A stretch of DNA of 64,000 nt from Tribonema minus. Lineage: Eukaryota > Sar > Xanthophyceae > Tribonematales > Tribonemataceae. This document shows positions 48,401 through 59,240 of this stretch, piece after piece; the stretch's first letter is position 1, and each line of letters opens with the position of its first letter. The notes beneath the pieces are model-generated. The model saw only the letters and a list, made by a program, of their open reading frames with translations, was not told the DNA's origin and did no database searches. The translations under genes were made by a program, and so were the position numbers. Location: positions 166,505-230,504 of the forward strand of contig JAFCMP010000120.1 in NCBI GenBank assembly GCA_017506865.1, given 5' to 3'.

Positions 48401-51400
48401 ATACCGCGCTACCGCCTGCTGCTGGAGACGATGGTGCGGCACACCAAGGACGCGGACCCGCTGTCGCGCGGCCTCGCGGAGAACCTGGCGCAGATGAGCA
48501 CTGTCGTGGACCAGATCAACCAGGACGTGCACAAGATGGAGCGCCGCAACCGCGTGCTCGCGCTGCAGTACCAGGTGCGCCCCCCTGCTGCTGCTTTGCT
48601 CGTGCGATAAGCAAAAGCCTGCATTGTAAGCCATTGCGCGTCACGGCACCGCATGTTGGATTTGCATGGGGTACCGCCAGTGTGGAGCATGCAGGATCAG
48701 ATCAACCAGGACGTGCACAAGGTGGAGCGCTGCAACCGCGTGCTCGCGCTGCAGTATCAGGTGCGCGCCGCAACACTTGCGCATACATCAATGTACTTGA
48801 AAGCATACGCTTAGCAAGTATACTTCGGAAGTATGTGTTTGTGAAGTGTGATGCTTGTTCGCAGTTTGCAGGGCACAGCGCCCCAACCTGACACTTTTCC
48901 ACATGCTCTGCTCGTTCTCAGCCTAACCCTAACCCTAACCCTAACCCACAGATTGCGGAGGTGTGGCTCGTAGTATCACCGATTTGCAGTAGCTACATGC
49001 CGTGTGCTGAGCCATGCCACAGTTTGCGGAGGAGCGGCGATAGTGTTGACATGGCCAGTGCAAAAAAACATCACCTTTGGAAGCACTCGAAAGTTTCACT
49101 TCTTGAAGTATAATATAATCACAATGAAATGAATGCACGTCGTGTGGAAGTATCCCTTCTTGAAGTTTTACAATGCTACTTTTAATCACATCTGAAGCAA
49201 ATGCGTGCCGTGTGCTGAGCCATGCTGCGCAGTTTGCGGAGGAATGGGTGGCGATGGTGTTGGCACAACAACAACGTGTCATGTCCATCACCTTCTGAAG
49301 TGCTTCGATGTACAATGTAATACATTCACACCTGCAGTTATTAATGCCTGCCCTGTGCTGAGCCATGCTGCGCAGTTTGCGGAGGAGTGGGTGGCGGCGG
49401 CGCGCACGCTCGTCAAGGACGGGCCGCTGACCAAGGTCTGCAGGGGAGGCCCTCGGCGGTTTCAGTTTGTACTCTTCAGCGACCTCCTTGTGTACGGCTC
49501 GGAGACGCTCATGGGCAAGTGGGGCAAGCGCCAGTACAAGGTGCGTACCCCCACCCTGCTGTACACACAGTACACATGAACTACTGGATGAACTACGAGA
49601 TGTACTGGTATTGACCTCCTCGTGTGCGGCTCGGAGACCCTCGTGGGCAAGTGGGGCAAGCGCCAGTACAAGGTGCGTACCCACCGTACAGTACACATGG
49701 ACTACTGGATGAACTGATAGATGTACCGTAATTGACCTCCTCATGTATGGCTCGGAGACGCTCATGAGCAAGTGGGGCAAGCGCCAGTACAAGGTGCGTA
49801 CCCGCCGTACAGTTGGACTTTTGCATGCGCACTAACATTGCAACTCAAGCATCGCGGCCTGCTCATCGCGTGCGCAGATGGACCGCGCACTGGATCTAGC
49901 GTGCTGCCACGTGGTTGACGGCCTCGCCCCAGGCGCAGTCGTGCCCAATTGGCATGTCGCCACTTGAAATTGAAAAGTTGAAGTTTGCATTTTTTTGTTT
50001 CTCTGCGCGCGCACAAAAATGGTACCCCATGCGCTCACGCATCACCACAACCTGCTCTCACGCGCAGATGAACCGCGCGTTGGAGTTGGCGCGCTGCTAC
50101 GTGGTCGACGGCCTCGCCCCGGGTGCAGTCGTGCCTGCGGGCGCCGAGGAGGCGGCGTTCATGGTGCTGTCCGCGGACAAGTGCTTCGTCGTGCAGGCGT
50201 CTGACGCGGTGGAGAAGGCGGAGTGGGTGGCAGCGCTCCGGGGAGGTGAGCTCAGGGTTAGGGTTAGGGTTGGGGTTTAGGTCAAAGCTTAGGGTCTCGA
50301 TTAGGGTTCAGTTCAGGAGGATAGGGTGGCTGCCTTCATGTGGCGGACTAGTGCTACGTCGTGCAGGCGTCCGATGCAGTGGAGACGGTTGAGTGGGTGG
50401 CAGCGCTCCGCGGAGGTGGGGTTGGCAGCGCTCCGCGGAGGTGGGGTTTGGTTTTCTAACTTAGAAAAGCCTTGGCTTTTTCGTTTCGATTTTAGGTCAA
50501 GGGTTAGGGTGTGGATTAGTTTAAGCTTTAAAGAATAGGGTGGCTGCCTCCATGTGGCGGACTAGTGCTGTGTCGTGCAGGCGATGCGTTTGGAGAAGGC
50601 GGAGTGGGTGGCAGCGCTCCGGGGAGGTGAGCTTAGGGTTAGGGTTTAGGGTCAGGGTTGGGTTTCAGGTCAAAGGTTAGGGTCTGAAGTAGCGTTGGGG
50701 CAAGGGGTTGGGCGGGCAGTGCAAATGCTGCGTCGTGCAGGCGGCGTGTCCGGAGAGGCGCAGTGCGTGGCAACGCTCCGGGGAGGTGAGCTTACCGTTC
50801 TAAGTGCAAAAATTAAGGGGTTGAGAAAGGGTTTAGGTCGAACCTTAGCATCTCAATTGGGGTTGACGTCAGGAGGATAGGGTGGCCGCCTTCATGAGGC
50901 GGACTAGTGCTACGTCGTGCAGGCGGCGCGTTTCAAGAAGGCGGAGTGGGTGGCAACGCTCCGGGGGGGTGAGCTTACTGTTATGAATGAAAGGGTTAGG
51001 GTTGGATTTTTATTCAGATCATAGGTTAGGGTCTGAACTAGGGTTGGGGCAAGGGGGTGGGTGGTTGGCTGCCTTCGTGGCCGACAAGAGCATCGTCATG
51101 CAGGCGTCTGACGCGGTGGAGAAGGCGGACTGGGTTGCTCCGGGGGGGTGAGCATAAGGTTTGAGCTGGTGTCAGGGTCAGGCGATGGCGGGCGCGCCAT
51201 GTTCAGTACACGCGACTTCAAGTTGTTCACATTACGAGCACTCTGAGGTATGTAGAATGGCAGTGCCAGGCGCTGATTCCAAGTGCCGCAGCCACGGATG
51301 CCCTGGCGACCAAGGTGATTCGCATCGCCGCCGCCGGACTCGCGGGCGGCAGCGCTGGTGCCAACTTCAGTACCTATAACTTCAAATTGTTCAAATCACG

Positions 51401-54400
51401 AGCACTCTGAAGTATGCAGAATTGCAGTGCCAAGTGCGCTGTTTGCACCGCTACGCCCCTGCTGCTGCGCACGTAGTGATGGACGCCGTATTGACCAAGG
51501 TGATGCACGACGCTGCCCGACCGGCGGGCAACTTCAATACACATGACTAACAGTCAATCAAATCATGAGCATATGAACGTTGCTATTTAGGTAGGAAGAG
51601 CGCTGATTGCACCGATGCGATTCCCCTGCTGCTGTGCGCGCAGCGATGGACGCCCTGGCGACGAAAGTCATTCACGCTGCTGGCGGCCCTTCCGGCGATG
51701 GCGGCGGCGGCTCCGGCCACGGCAGTCTGCTCAAGGTGCCACTCATGGCCAAGGCCAAAAAGAAAAAAGCAGCGGCGGCGGCGGCCGCGGCGATGGCGGT
51801 GGCAGTGGAAGACACCAGCGCTTTGGTGAGTGCGCGGGGCCCCACAACTTCAATATCATACTTCAACTGTTTGTTACTGAACGCTCATGGCTGAGGCCAA
51901 GAAGAAGAAAGCCGCGGCGGCGGCGGCCGCGGCGATGGCGGTGGCGGTGGAGGACACCAACGCTCTGGTGAGCACGCGTCACAACTTCAAGTGTATACTT
52001 CAGCTCTTTTTTTGTTGGACTTCAACTTGTCTGGTGCGTGTGGCGCGCAACAATGCAGTGTAAGCACAGGCTCAGCGCCTATGGACCTGTGTTCGTGTCT
52101 GCGCTCGCGTGCGAATGTGCAGCAATCGTGCAGCCTGTGGGTGATGAGCAACTGAGGGGAGCTTCACGTGTTGCAATAGAGTTCATGTATGCTGATCGGG
52201 CCCATATGTGTTTGCGCCCTTGCTCTCTTGCGCATTCCCGCAGCATTGCCAGCCTGTGTTTGCGCCCTTGCTCTCTCGCGCATTCCCGCTGCATGCCAGC
52301 CTGTGGGTCTTGTGTTGAGGTATGAAGCTCATATAGTCCGGTCCAGCTCATACGTATGCCCCCCCCCTCCCCCCATTTCACGCATCATCGCAGCGGTCGT
52401 GCAGCCTGTGGGTGATGAGCACTGAGGCGCGCGTCACGTGTTGAAGTATGAATATCATAATGTCTGGTCACGCTCATACGTATGCTAAGCATACTCTTCT
52501 CATTTCCTCTCTTTCGCATCATTGCAGCGGCCGTTCAGCCTGTGGGTGATGAGCACCGAGGGGCGTTTCACATCTTGAAGTATGAAGATCTTATTGTCTG
52601 GTCTATGTAGTTAAGCTCACATGTGCATTTATCCCGTCTCTCACGCATCCTCGCAGCGGTCATGCAGCCTGTGGGTGATGAACACCGAGAGACGCGTCAC
52701 ATCTTCAAGTATGAAGTTCACATTGTCTGGTCAAGCTCATACATAAGCTTACCCCCTCTCTCACGCATCATCGCAGCGGTGGTGCAGCCTATGGGTGATG
52801 AGCACCGAGGAGCGCGTCACGTGTTGAAGTATCAATGTCATACTGTCTGGTTAAGCTCATACGCATGCTAAGCATACTTGTCTTATCCCCCCATTTCGCC
52901 ATTATCACAGCGGTCGTGCAGCCTGTGGGTAATGGGCACGGAGGGGCGCGTCACACGTTGAAGTATGAAGTTCATATTGTTTTCAAGCTCGTACAGTTCA
53001 TATTGTTTTCAAGCTCATACGCTTACAAGTGTATCATACGTATCCCCCCCCCCCCCCCCCCCCCTTTCGCCATCATCACAGCGGTCGTGCAGCCTATGGG
53101 TGATGAGCACTGAGGGACGCGTCACGCGCGCGGCATTCCTGCTACCGCGCGCGCCGTCGCTGCGCGTCACCTACCGCAGCGTCCTCGGCAGCCCGCGGCA
53201 GCGCGCGCTGTTCCGGCAGGTGCGTCACATGTTGAAGTATGAAGTTCAAACTGACTGGTCGAGCGGCAGCGCGCGCTGTTCCGGCAGGTGCATTGGTGTC
53301 TATTTTTTTGCGTTTTGGTGGATCTTTCGTTTTGATGGCAGATGCTCGCATATGCTAAGGTCGTCCATGTTCCGGCGGGTGCGAACGAGCTTTCTTGCTT
53401 TAGGTGAAACACCAGTTGCGATGCTTGTGCTTTGAGGCATGTCATGTGATGCGCCCTTTCGTATTTGTCTCTTGTCAAAACACACCGCTGTGCGCAGCAC
53501 CTGGAAGCCACGCACCGCAAGACACGCACCGCTGGAAAAACACCCGTGTGCATACTTCAATTGACTAACTCAAGTGCACAACCTAGGACTTTTTTACTTC
53601 ACGCATGGTCTTCACAAATGTCACCCCGCCCAACCTGCCCCTTGGCTGCAACGATGCAGCACCTGGAGGCCACACTTTGCACTGCCAGGAAACCGTGTGT
53701 GTCATTCAAACGCATATTCTCTACTGAAGTATAGAAGTATACAAGTGGACGTGACCGTGAAAATCATGGACGGCTCCTCACGAATTTCATGCTAACCCCC
53801 TCCCCCGCTGCGCCGCAGCACCTGGGGGCCATGCACTGCGAGACGCACTGCCAGGAAACCACGCGTGCTGTTCAAATGCATATACTTCGTAGTACTCTAT
53901 GTACACGTGCGCATACCATGGACTCTGAAGTTGAACTCGTTGAATGTCCGGACAATTTACCTAATGCCTCCCCCGCCCCCGCCCATCCCCTCGCTGCAAC
54001 GACGCAGCATCTGGAGGCCACGCGCTGCGAGGAGAACCTTGACTTCTGCAAGTTCAAATGCATGTACTCTTATGTACACGCGCGCACATACCACTTTGAA
54101 GTCGATCCCGTTGAATCTACGGACGATTTTCCCTCATGTCTCCCCCGCCCATCCCCTCGCTGCAACGAGGCAGCACCTGGAGGCCACGCACTGCGAGGAG
54201 AATCTCGACTTCTGCGAGGCAGTCGCCAAGTACGCCGCCGCCGCCGCCAGCGGTGCGGGGCAGCAGGGGCGCGTCGCTGCGGCGCGCGCGCTCATGGACC
54301 GGTTTATTGCTGACGGCGCGCCGCAGCAGGTCAACCTCAGCGAGAGCATGCGGGAGGAGGTGCGTGTGCGCGCTGTTGTGCGTGTTTCGCTGCTGCAGAG

Positions 54401-56727
54401 CTTGCAGCTGCTGCTGCTGCCACTGCCGCTGCTGCTCGGGTGTTGCAGCAGGTCAACCTCAGCAAGAGCACGAGGGAGGAGGTGCGTGTGCGCGCTGTTG
54501 CGGTATGCGCTGTGGTACATGTTGCTGCTGCCGCTGCTGCTGCGCGTGCTGCCGCTGCTGCTGTTGCTGCTGCTGCTACAGCGGATGATGCTGCAAGCGC
54601 CCCTGCTGACGTTGCGCTGCAGAGGAGGTGTGTATGCGTTGTTACAGTGCTCAGCTCGCTGCTGCCTCCACCGCCGCTGCTGCGGCAGCACCAGCAGCAG
54701 CTGATGCCGCTGACTGCACTTACAACAATTACTGAATGGCCGGCTATAACCGTGCGCCGTGCATGCCGGACCTGTTGCAGTTGCCAGGGCACGTCTTCCC
54801 AAACCCTAACCCTAAGTGTGCTACGCGCTCCGATGCCAGCGGCTTCCTCTCCTTGTTCGCAGCGTTGCCAAGCTGATGCTGACCGCAAAACTCACCAGTC
54901 TCCTCCACGCGCCATGCTTTAAGAGGGGGTCAAAAATGTTGAAAGAAGGCCTTTCTGGACCGGCAGAACTGTGCTGTGCAAGCAGCACTGCACCACACAC
55001 CACCAGATCCATGCAAGAGTGATCCATTCATGTGCGAAGAGCAATGCAGTGTCACTCCAACTTCACTGCTCCACAATTCTAGCCTTAGGGCAACAGGCAA
55101 TTCTACCACAAACCGCTCTTGCCGGCGCACGCCGCTCAGTCGTCGTTTATTCCCTACAGTAACCGCAATGAGAGCCCGCTAGCCAGGCACATGGCGCCTA
55201 ACCTAACTCTAACCTCAACCCTAAAACCTGACCGTAACCCCAAATCTCTGTCTGTGCGCGCGGTAACATGGGCCTAACCCTAACCTAAACCCTAAAACCT
55301 GACCGCAATCCCAAACCCCTGCCTGTATGCGCGCAGCAACATGGCGCCTATGCTAACCCTAACCTCAACCCAGAAACCTGACCATAACCCTGAAACTCTG
55401 TCTGCGCGCGCGCGGCAACATGGCCTCAACATGTCCCCAACCCTAACCTCAACCCTAAAGCAACCGTAACCCTGAACCTCTCTCTGCGCACGCGCAGCAA
55501 CATGGCTTTAACCCTAACCTCAACCCTAGAACCTGACCAAAATCTGAACCTGTCTCTGCCGCGCACGCGGCAACATTGGCTAATCGGCAACATGGCCCTT
55601 ATTTAACCCTGACTTCAATCCATGATCCCAATTGTAATCCTGAACCTCTCTCTCAACGTGCGCGTGAGGCTAACCCTAAAACCCAACCTTAGCCATACAC
55701 CTCTAACCTACTACATACTCCTACTGTAAACCTAGCCTCAACCCTAAAACCTATCCGTAACCCTAAACCTCTCTCTGCATGCGCGCGTGCGGCGTAGGTT
55801 GTCGCGGCGCACGCGTCCGGGCGCTGCGGCCCGGAGCTCTTCTCCACCGCCGTCGCCGAGGCCTCGCGCATGCTTGAGAGCGACTCCTTCGCGCGCTTCC
55901 GCTCGGCGCCGCTCTTTGCGGAACTGCTCGCGCTCGCCGCGCCGCGCACCGGCCCCCCCGGCGTCCTCGCTTTTGCGGACCTCGAAGAGGCGGCGCCGCA
56001 GTCCCCCCTGGGGGCGAGCCCCCTCTCGTCCCCTCCGCTGTCCCCGCAGTCCGTCTCGCCGGCCAGCGTGTCGCCCGCGCAGTCGGCGGCGGCGGCGGCG
56101 GCCGCGGCGGCAGCGGCGGCGTCGCCGCTGGCGCCGGCGCCGTCGCGGTGGCGCGGCGTGCGCGGCGGCAGCGGCGGCGGCGGCGGCAGCAACAGCGTCG
56201 GCAGCACCGGCAGCGGCAGCAGCGCTGCCGTGACGCTCAGCACGCACTCGCGCTCGCCGCCGCCGCCGCCCGCGCCCGCCGCCGTGCGCGCGGCGCTGCT
56301 GTCGCAGCGGCTGAAGCCCGCCGCATTGCCGCCGCCGCCGCCGCCCGCGCCGCCGCTCGTCTGGGAGATGGGTCCGCACGGCCCGGTGGTGCCGGCGGGC
56401 GCGGGACCGCCGCCGTGGCTCGTGCGCATGACGCTCACTCCGGGCCCTGAGGGCCTCGGCATGAATCTCGAGCTGGGGGACGCCGGCGAGTGCGTGGTTG
56501 CGGGGTACCGGCAGCTTGGGCGCGGCCTGCTGAACCCCGCGCAGGAGGGCGGTGTGCTGCCGGGCGACGTGCTGCTGGAGTGCGGCGGCGCGGCGTGCGG
56601 CGGCGCGTTCGACGCCGCGGTCGAGCGGCTGCGCGCCGCCGCGGAGGGCGCGCCGCTCGCGCTCGTCGTGCGCCGCGCGTGCGCTCCGCCGTCGCTGGAG
56701 GCGGCGAACTGGGCAGCACTCGGCTAG
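45484..56727 (+). CDS. Rho guanine-nucleotide exchange factor with DH, PH, RGS and PDZ domains
   Basis: Predicted activator of Rho-type GTPases with a built-in G-alpha-facing module. Exons: 45484-46179, 48272-48574, 49376-49540, 50068-50245, 51644-51825, 53082-53219, 54174-54359, 55798-56727 (TAG); 925 residues; phases 0,0,0,1,0,0,0. The DH domain (about 101-333) has ELLSSERTYVACLETL and the conserved LLIMPVQRIPRYRLLLE, with an acidic/Gly insert at 138-172. The PH domain (about 334-465) has FVLFSDLLVYG and the invariant Trp441 in AEWVAAL; a KAKKKK/poly-Ala linker follows. The RGS domain (about 535-665) has VLGSPRQRALF, THCEENLDF, LMDRFIADGAPQQVNLS and MLESDSFARFRSAPLF. After an Ala/Gly/Pro-rich linker, a PDZ domain (about 822-912) has carboxylate-loop residues GLGM at 835-838. 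The N-terminus MGNVAG could be myristoylated, but position 6 is Gly rather than Ser/Thr. The ATG follows a CAG and a poly-C tract, so a 5'UTR intron may end there. Domain calls are firm; the biology is inference. Confidence 0.9.
46180..46800 (+). repeat. seven or eight tandem donor copies after RhoGEF exon 1
   Basis: The exon end coding KMYGTFVRNFE plus GTGCGTGC recurs near 46289-46332, 46450, 46490, 46530, 46618, 46670 and 46722-46770, with increasing decay and TTAGGG DNA near 46428. Confidence 0.9.
46215..46282 (+). repeat. dispersed intronic element, copy D (truncated)
   Basis: Only the first half of the element (AATCAAAAGATCGCAGAGCT and GAGCCGCAAGTGC) is present, in RhoGEF intron 1 next to the first donor copy. 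Confidence 0.78.
46795..47745. repeat. interstitial telomeric repeats in RhoGEF intron 1
   Basis: CCCTAA blocks at about 46798-46912 and 47094-47130, and TTAGGG blocks at about 47178-47240 and 47473-47510, with mixed orientation near 47718-47742. Many units are degenerate. Confidence 0.87.
47960..48271 (+). repeat. tandem acceptor copies before RhoGEF exon 2
   Basis: Exon-2 starts coding LEARPAFA(V/A)FLKA recur at about 47987-48050 and 48108-48166, before the true acceptor at 48270-48271. The copies diverge after FLKA. Confidence 0.9.
48575..48775 (+). repeat. donor copy after RhoGEF exon 2
   Basis: A 70-bp copy of the exon end (coding QINQDVHK) with an intact GTGCGC donor lies at 48693-48765. 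Confidence 0.88.
48915..49375 (+). repeat. tandem acceptor copies before RhoGEF exon 3
   Basis: CAG plus TTTGCGGAGGA-type starts recur near 48951, 49018 and 49224 before the true one at 49376. The first is preceded by four CCCTAA units. The spacers repeat GTGTGCTGAGCCATGC. Confidence 0.88.
49541..49800 (+). repeat. donor copies after RhoGEF exon 3
   Basis: Two ~60-bp copies of the exon end (GGGGCAAGCGCCAGTACAAG) with donor GTGCGTACC at 49613-49673 and 49735-49795. The spacers repeat CAGTACACATG. Confidence 0.92.
49870..50067 (+). repeat. acceptor copy before RhoGEF exon 4
   Basis: A ~70-bp copy of the exon-4 start with its own GCGCAG lies at 49873-49945 and still encodes a similar peptide (HVVDGLAPGAVVP). 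Confidence 0.9.
50246..51160 (+). repeat. five tandem donor copies after RhoGEF exon 4 with telomeric spacers
   Basis: The exon end coding KAEWVAALRG plus GGTGAGC recurs near 50355-50420, 50575-50630, 50738-50790, 50918-50975 and 51070-51150. The spacers consist of degenerate TTAGGG DNA and GAGGATAGGGTGGC(T/C)GCC. Confidence 0.9.
51280..51643 (+). repeat. tandem acceptor copies before RhoGEF exon 5
   Basis: Copies of the exon start (GATGCCCTGGCGACCAAGGT) lie near 51294 and 51478. The spacers repeat TTCAA(A/G)TTGTTCA and ACGAGCACTCTGA. Confidence 0.85.
51826..51975 (+). repeat. donor copy after RhoGEF exon 5
   Basis: An 80-bp copy of the Lys/Ala-coding exon end with GTGAGC donor at 51887-51971. 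Confidence 0.9.
52110..53081 (+). repeat. six tandem acceptor copies before RhoGEF exon 6
   Basis: Units of CATCATCGCAGCGG, TGCAGCCTGTGGGTGATGAG and (G)CGCGTCAC occur near 52119, 52392, 52525, 52655, 52776 and 52910, before the true exon at 53082. The spacers share GAAGTATGAAGTTCAT and GTCTGGTCAAGCTCATACG. Confidence 0.93.
53220..53400 (+). repeat. donor copies after RhoGEF exon 6
   Basis: The exon end CGCGCGCTGTTCCGGCAG|GTGC is copied at 53262-53290, with a relic at about 53365-53385. Confidence 0.85.
53490..54173 (+). repeat. four tandem acceptor copies before RhoGEF exon 7
   Basis: CAGCACCTGGAGGCCACGC-type starts occur near 53498, 53659, 53816 and 54005 before the true exon at 54174. Spacing is about 160-190 bp, with shared TTCAAATGCATATACT spacers. 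Confidence 0.92.
54360..54490 (+). repeat. donor copy after RhoGEF exon 7
   Basis: CAGCAGGTCAACCTCAGC through GAGGAG|GTGCGTGTGCGCG is repeated at 54447-54500. Confidence 0.88.
55190..55797 (+). repeat. telomere-like minisatellite before RhoGEF exon 8
   Basis: About eight units of roughly 65-80 bp combine AACCCTAACCTCAACCCTAA, a variable ACCTGACC(G/A)TAACCC part and GCGCGCGGCAACATGG. The array ends at the true acceptor (GGCGTAG, 55791-55797). Confidence 0.9.
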
Positions 56728-59164
56728 CGCGTGAAGGGGGGTGGGGGGGGGGGCTGCTGATTGCGCTTCGAGTGCGTGTTGCGCTGGGTGGTGATGACTA
56801 TAGTGGCGCGCAGTTCACGCTGGTGGGGAGATGGCAGCTGTGTTATACTGCCTCTGGAAGCCGTCTGCTGCGTCATGCGAGGTTGCGGAACTGGCCTTCA
56901 TGCCGAGGACTGCAAGCGAGAGAGCTCTGCTGAGAGCTCACAAGCCGACGTCGCCGGACGGGCGAAGGGTAATGTAGGCCCCATGCCCCCTCCCCCCGCT
57001 TCCCCCCTGCCGCCCCCTCGACCCCATGGTTACCACAAAGCTACAGTAGGTTTGAGCAGTGTGGCGTTCATCGACAGCGTCACTCTAGGCATCCAGCGAT
57101 AACACAAGACGCTTGGGACGCTAGAGCAGCCTGAGGGGGGTGCTGCAGCGCTGCTCAGCACTGGGCGCGCGGCTGCACAAGCCCTAAGCTGAGGGTTACG
57201 AGGCACAGGGTGACGTTCCATATTTCTTGGATGTCACTGCTCCGAAAGCTTCCAGAATTCCACTGCAGCGGCCTCCCCCGCTTCCTTTGGCGGGGAGGGC
57301 GTGGGATCACACTCTCATGTGTGTATCAGCTCTTCGAGTGCGGCCACCGCCGTGAAAGGCGCCACCGCAGTCGTGTCCCCTGCACACACACACATACGTG
57401 CATACCCCAGCTTTGCATCCCCCCCCCCCCCCCCCGTGCCAGCCCCGCCTTTTACCTGGCTCTTGTGCCTTGGTACAGGAGCCCAGCCAGCCCACTACTA
57501 CAGTAACTCCCTGCCCTGTGTGACAATTTCCGCAGTAGCTCCTCCCCGTGCGCGCTTGCGTGTGGCAGCGTGCGTGCAGGTCAGACTTCGCCTCGCACAC
57601 GCAGCGGGCGCTTGCGCCGCGCTGCCTGTGTACACTCCCTTTTTCTATGCGCTGGGGGTCCACACCGGCAGTGGACCTGTTCACATTGTTTAACGTTATG
57701 TGTAAGAAGAGCACACTCTACTACATACACTCTTTGTGCTGATTCTGGTCCATTGTTTTCTTCCCTGCTGCTGCCGCACTGCGATGCGTTCCGCGAATGC
57801 GCTCCCCTGCTGCAGCAGCAGTTCACGCTGTTGTCGCGCGCGATGCCTGCATGGTTGACTGTACAGAATGCTACAGCTACCTACATCATAGCCCATATGC
57901 CACTACCATCGTGGCAATGGCAGTTTAGCACGGTGAGCACTGCAATCATCACATGACTAGACATGGACGTTTCTTGCATGGCAAGCGCAACATCACCTAA
58001 GCTTGTCAATGCAGAGCACGCTCACAGCGAATGAGGTGGGGCGGCGGCATCTGCTGGTGTCTGCATCGTAGTATATGATGCAGCTTGCTTGGGCACATTG
58101 TCATGTGATGCAGAGGTTCTATCAGGCAGACCACTTATTTGACAGGCGCAAGTCAATGGGCTGGAGAGCAGACTCGCACTGCAAATACGCAAGTATCCAT
58201 TCACCAAACAGGACAGCGCCGCCGCAGCGCAGCGCAAAGCGTGCAACCGCGCGCTGCACGCCTATGAATGTGGTGCTGCTCAGACGCACACTCTGACTGC
58301 GCGCGTTAGCACCAGCCATCGCACTCTGAGAGAGGTCCCCGCCATTGGCAACTTCACACTAGGCCCACACATTACGCCGAGGCCACCTGATCCCTCATCA
58401 CAGGCTTTGGAGTGGGTTTTGCCGGGGCCTGCACGTTGTGCGCAATGCTAAGCGTTGTCATCGGTCGCACCACAGTACCCCCAACCCCCCCCCCCTCACC
58501 GCCGCTTGTCCCCTGCGCTGTTGTATCTCCCCCACACCGCTCCCCGCAACTGTCCCCTGTGCCGATCGCCCCTTGGGGTTTGAAAGCATGGACACAGGTG
58601 CGCCACCCTTTGCGCTAGTAGGCGCGGCACATTTTCACCCCAAGGCCCATCTGAAGTGGCGTCATGTGCCGGTGAAAGTGTGCAAGCATTGCTCAACTGA
58701 AGCACTACTGAATCCTCCTCCGCCCCTCTGTTACCACCTGCCTCCAACAATCACATGTGTAAGCGCTCTTTGCCGCCACTGAGCCCCGTAAAGCGGTGTG
58801 AGGCTGTGCGGCGCCTGGATACATACCGTATCTGCCAAAGCACGATAAAGCGCAGGCGTTTGTGCCCAGGTCGCCGTGATGCGCCAAACCTGCACCAAGT
58901 GCTTGCCGCCGCATGCCCGCATGCCTGGTCCCCCCCCCACACACACCCTTGTCCTCTCTCTTTCGCGCTTGAGAGCCGCCTCATGTGCAGGCCAGCTGAC
59001 CCCCCGCTGACCCCCCCCCCCCCCTCAGGCCTGCAAACTGCCCTCCAACAATACGCCCCCTCCATCTCCCACGATGATCCTTCCCCACCCCATGCGGTCA
59101 TCCTTAACGCTGCATCACGCACCACTGCTGCACGTCAGCTCGTGGGCAGCAAGCCAGCGCCAAA

Positions 59165-59231
<67 letters not shown>

Positions 59232-59240
59232 CCCCCCCCA
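56728..59240. other. intergenic region between convergent RhoGEF and ARM genes
   Basis: 3' flanks of both genes, with poly-C/poly-G tracts near 56737-56752, 57419-57435 and 59010-59025. Short ORFs here did not resemble known proteins. It ends with the CAG run listed next. Confidence 0.5.
59166..59231. repeat. CAG trinucleotide run
   Basis: About 22 uninterrupted CAG units (CTG on the minus strand) just past the stop codon of the minus-strand ARM gene, so probably in its 3'UTR. Confidence 0.93.

Noticed and set aside
52110..53081. CRISPR-like array
   Set aside because: Regular spacing is due to tandem acceptor copies in a eukaryotic intron. Spacers are related to each other rather than unique.
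55689..56462. 257-codon minus-strand ORF
   Set aside because: Antisense to RhoGEF exon 8, with Gly/Ala low-complexity content.
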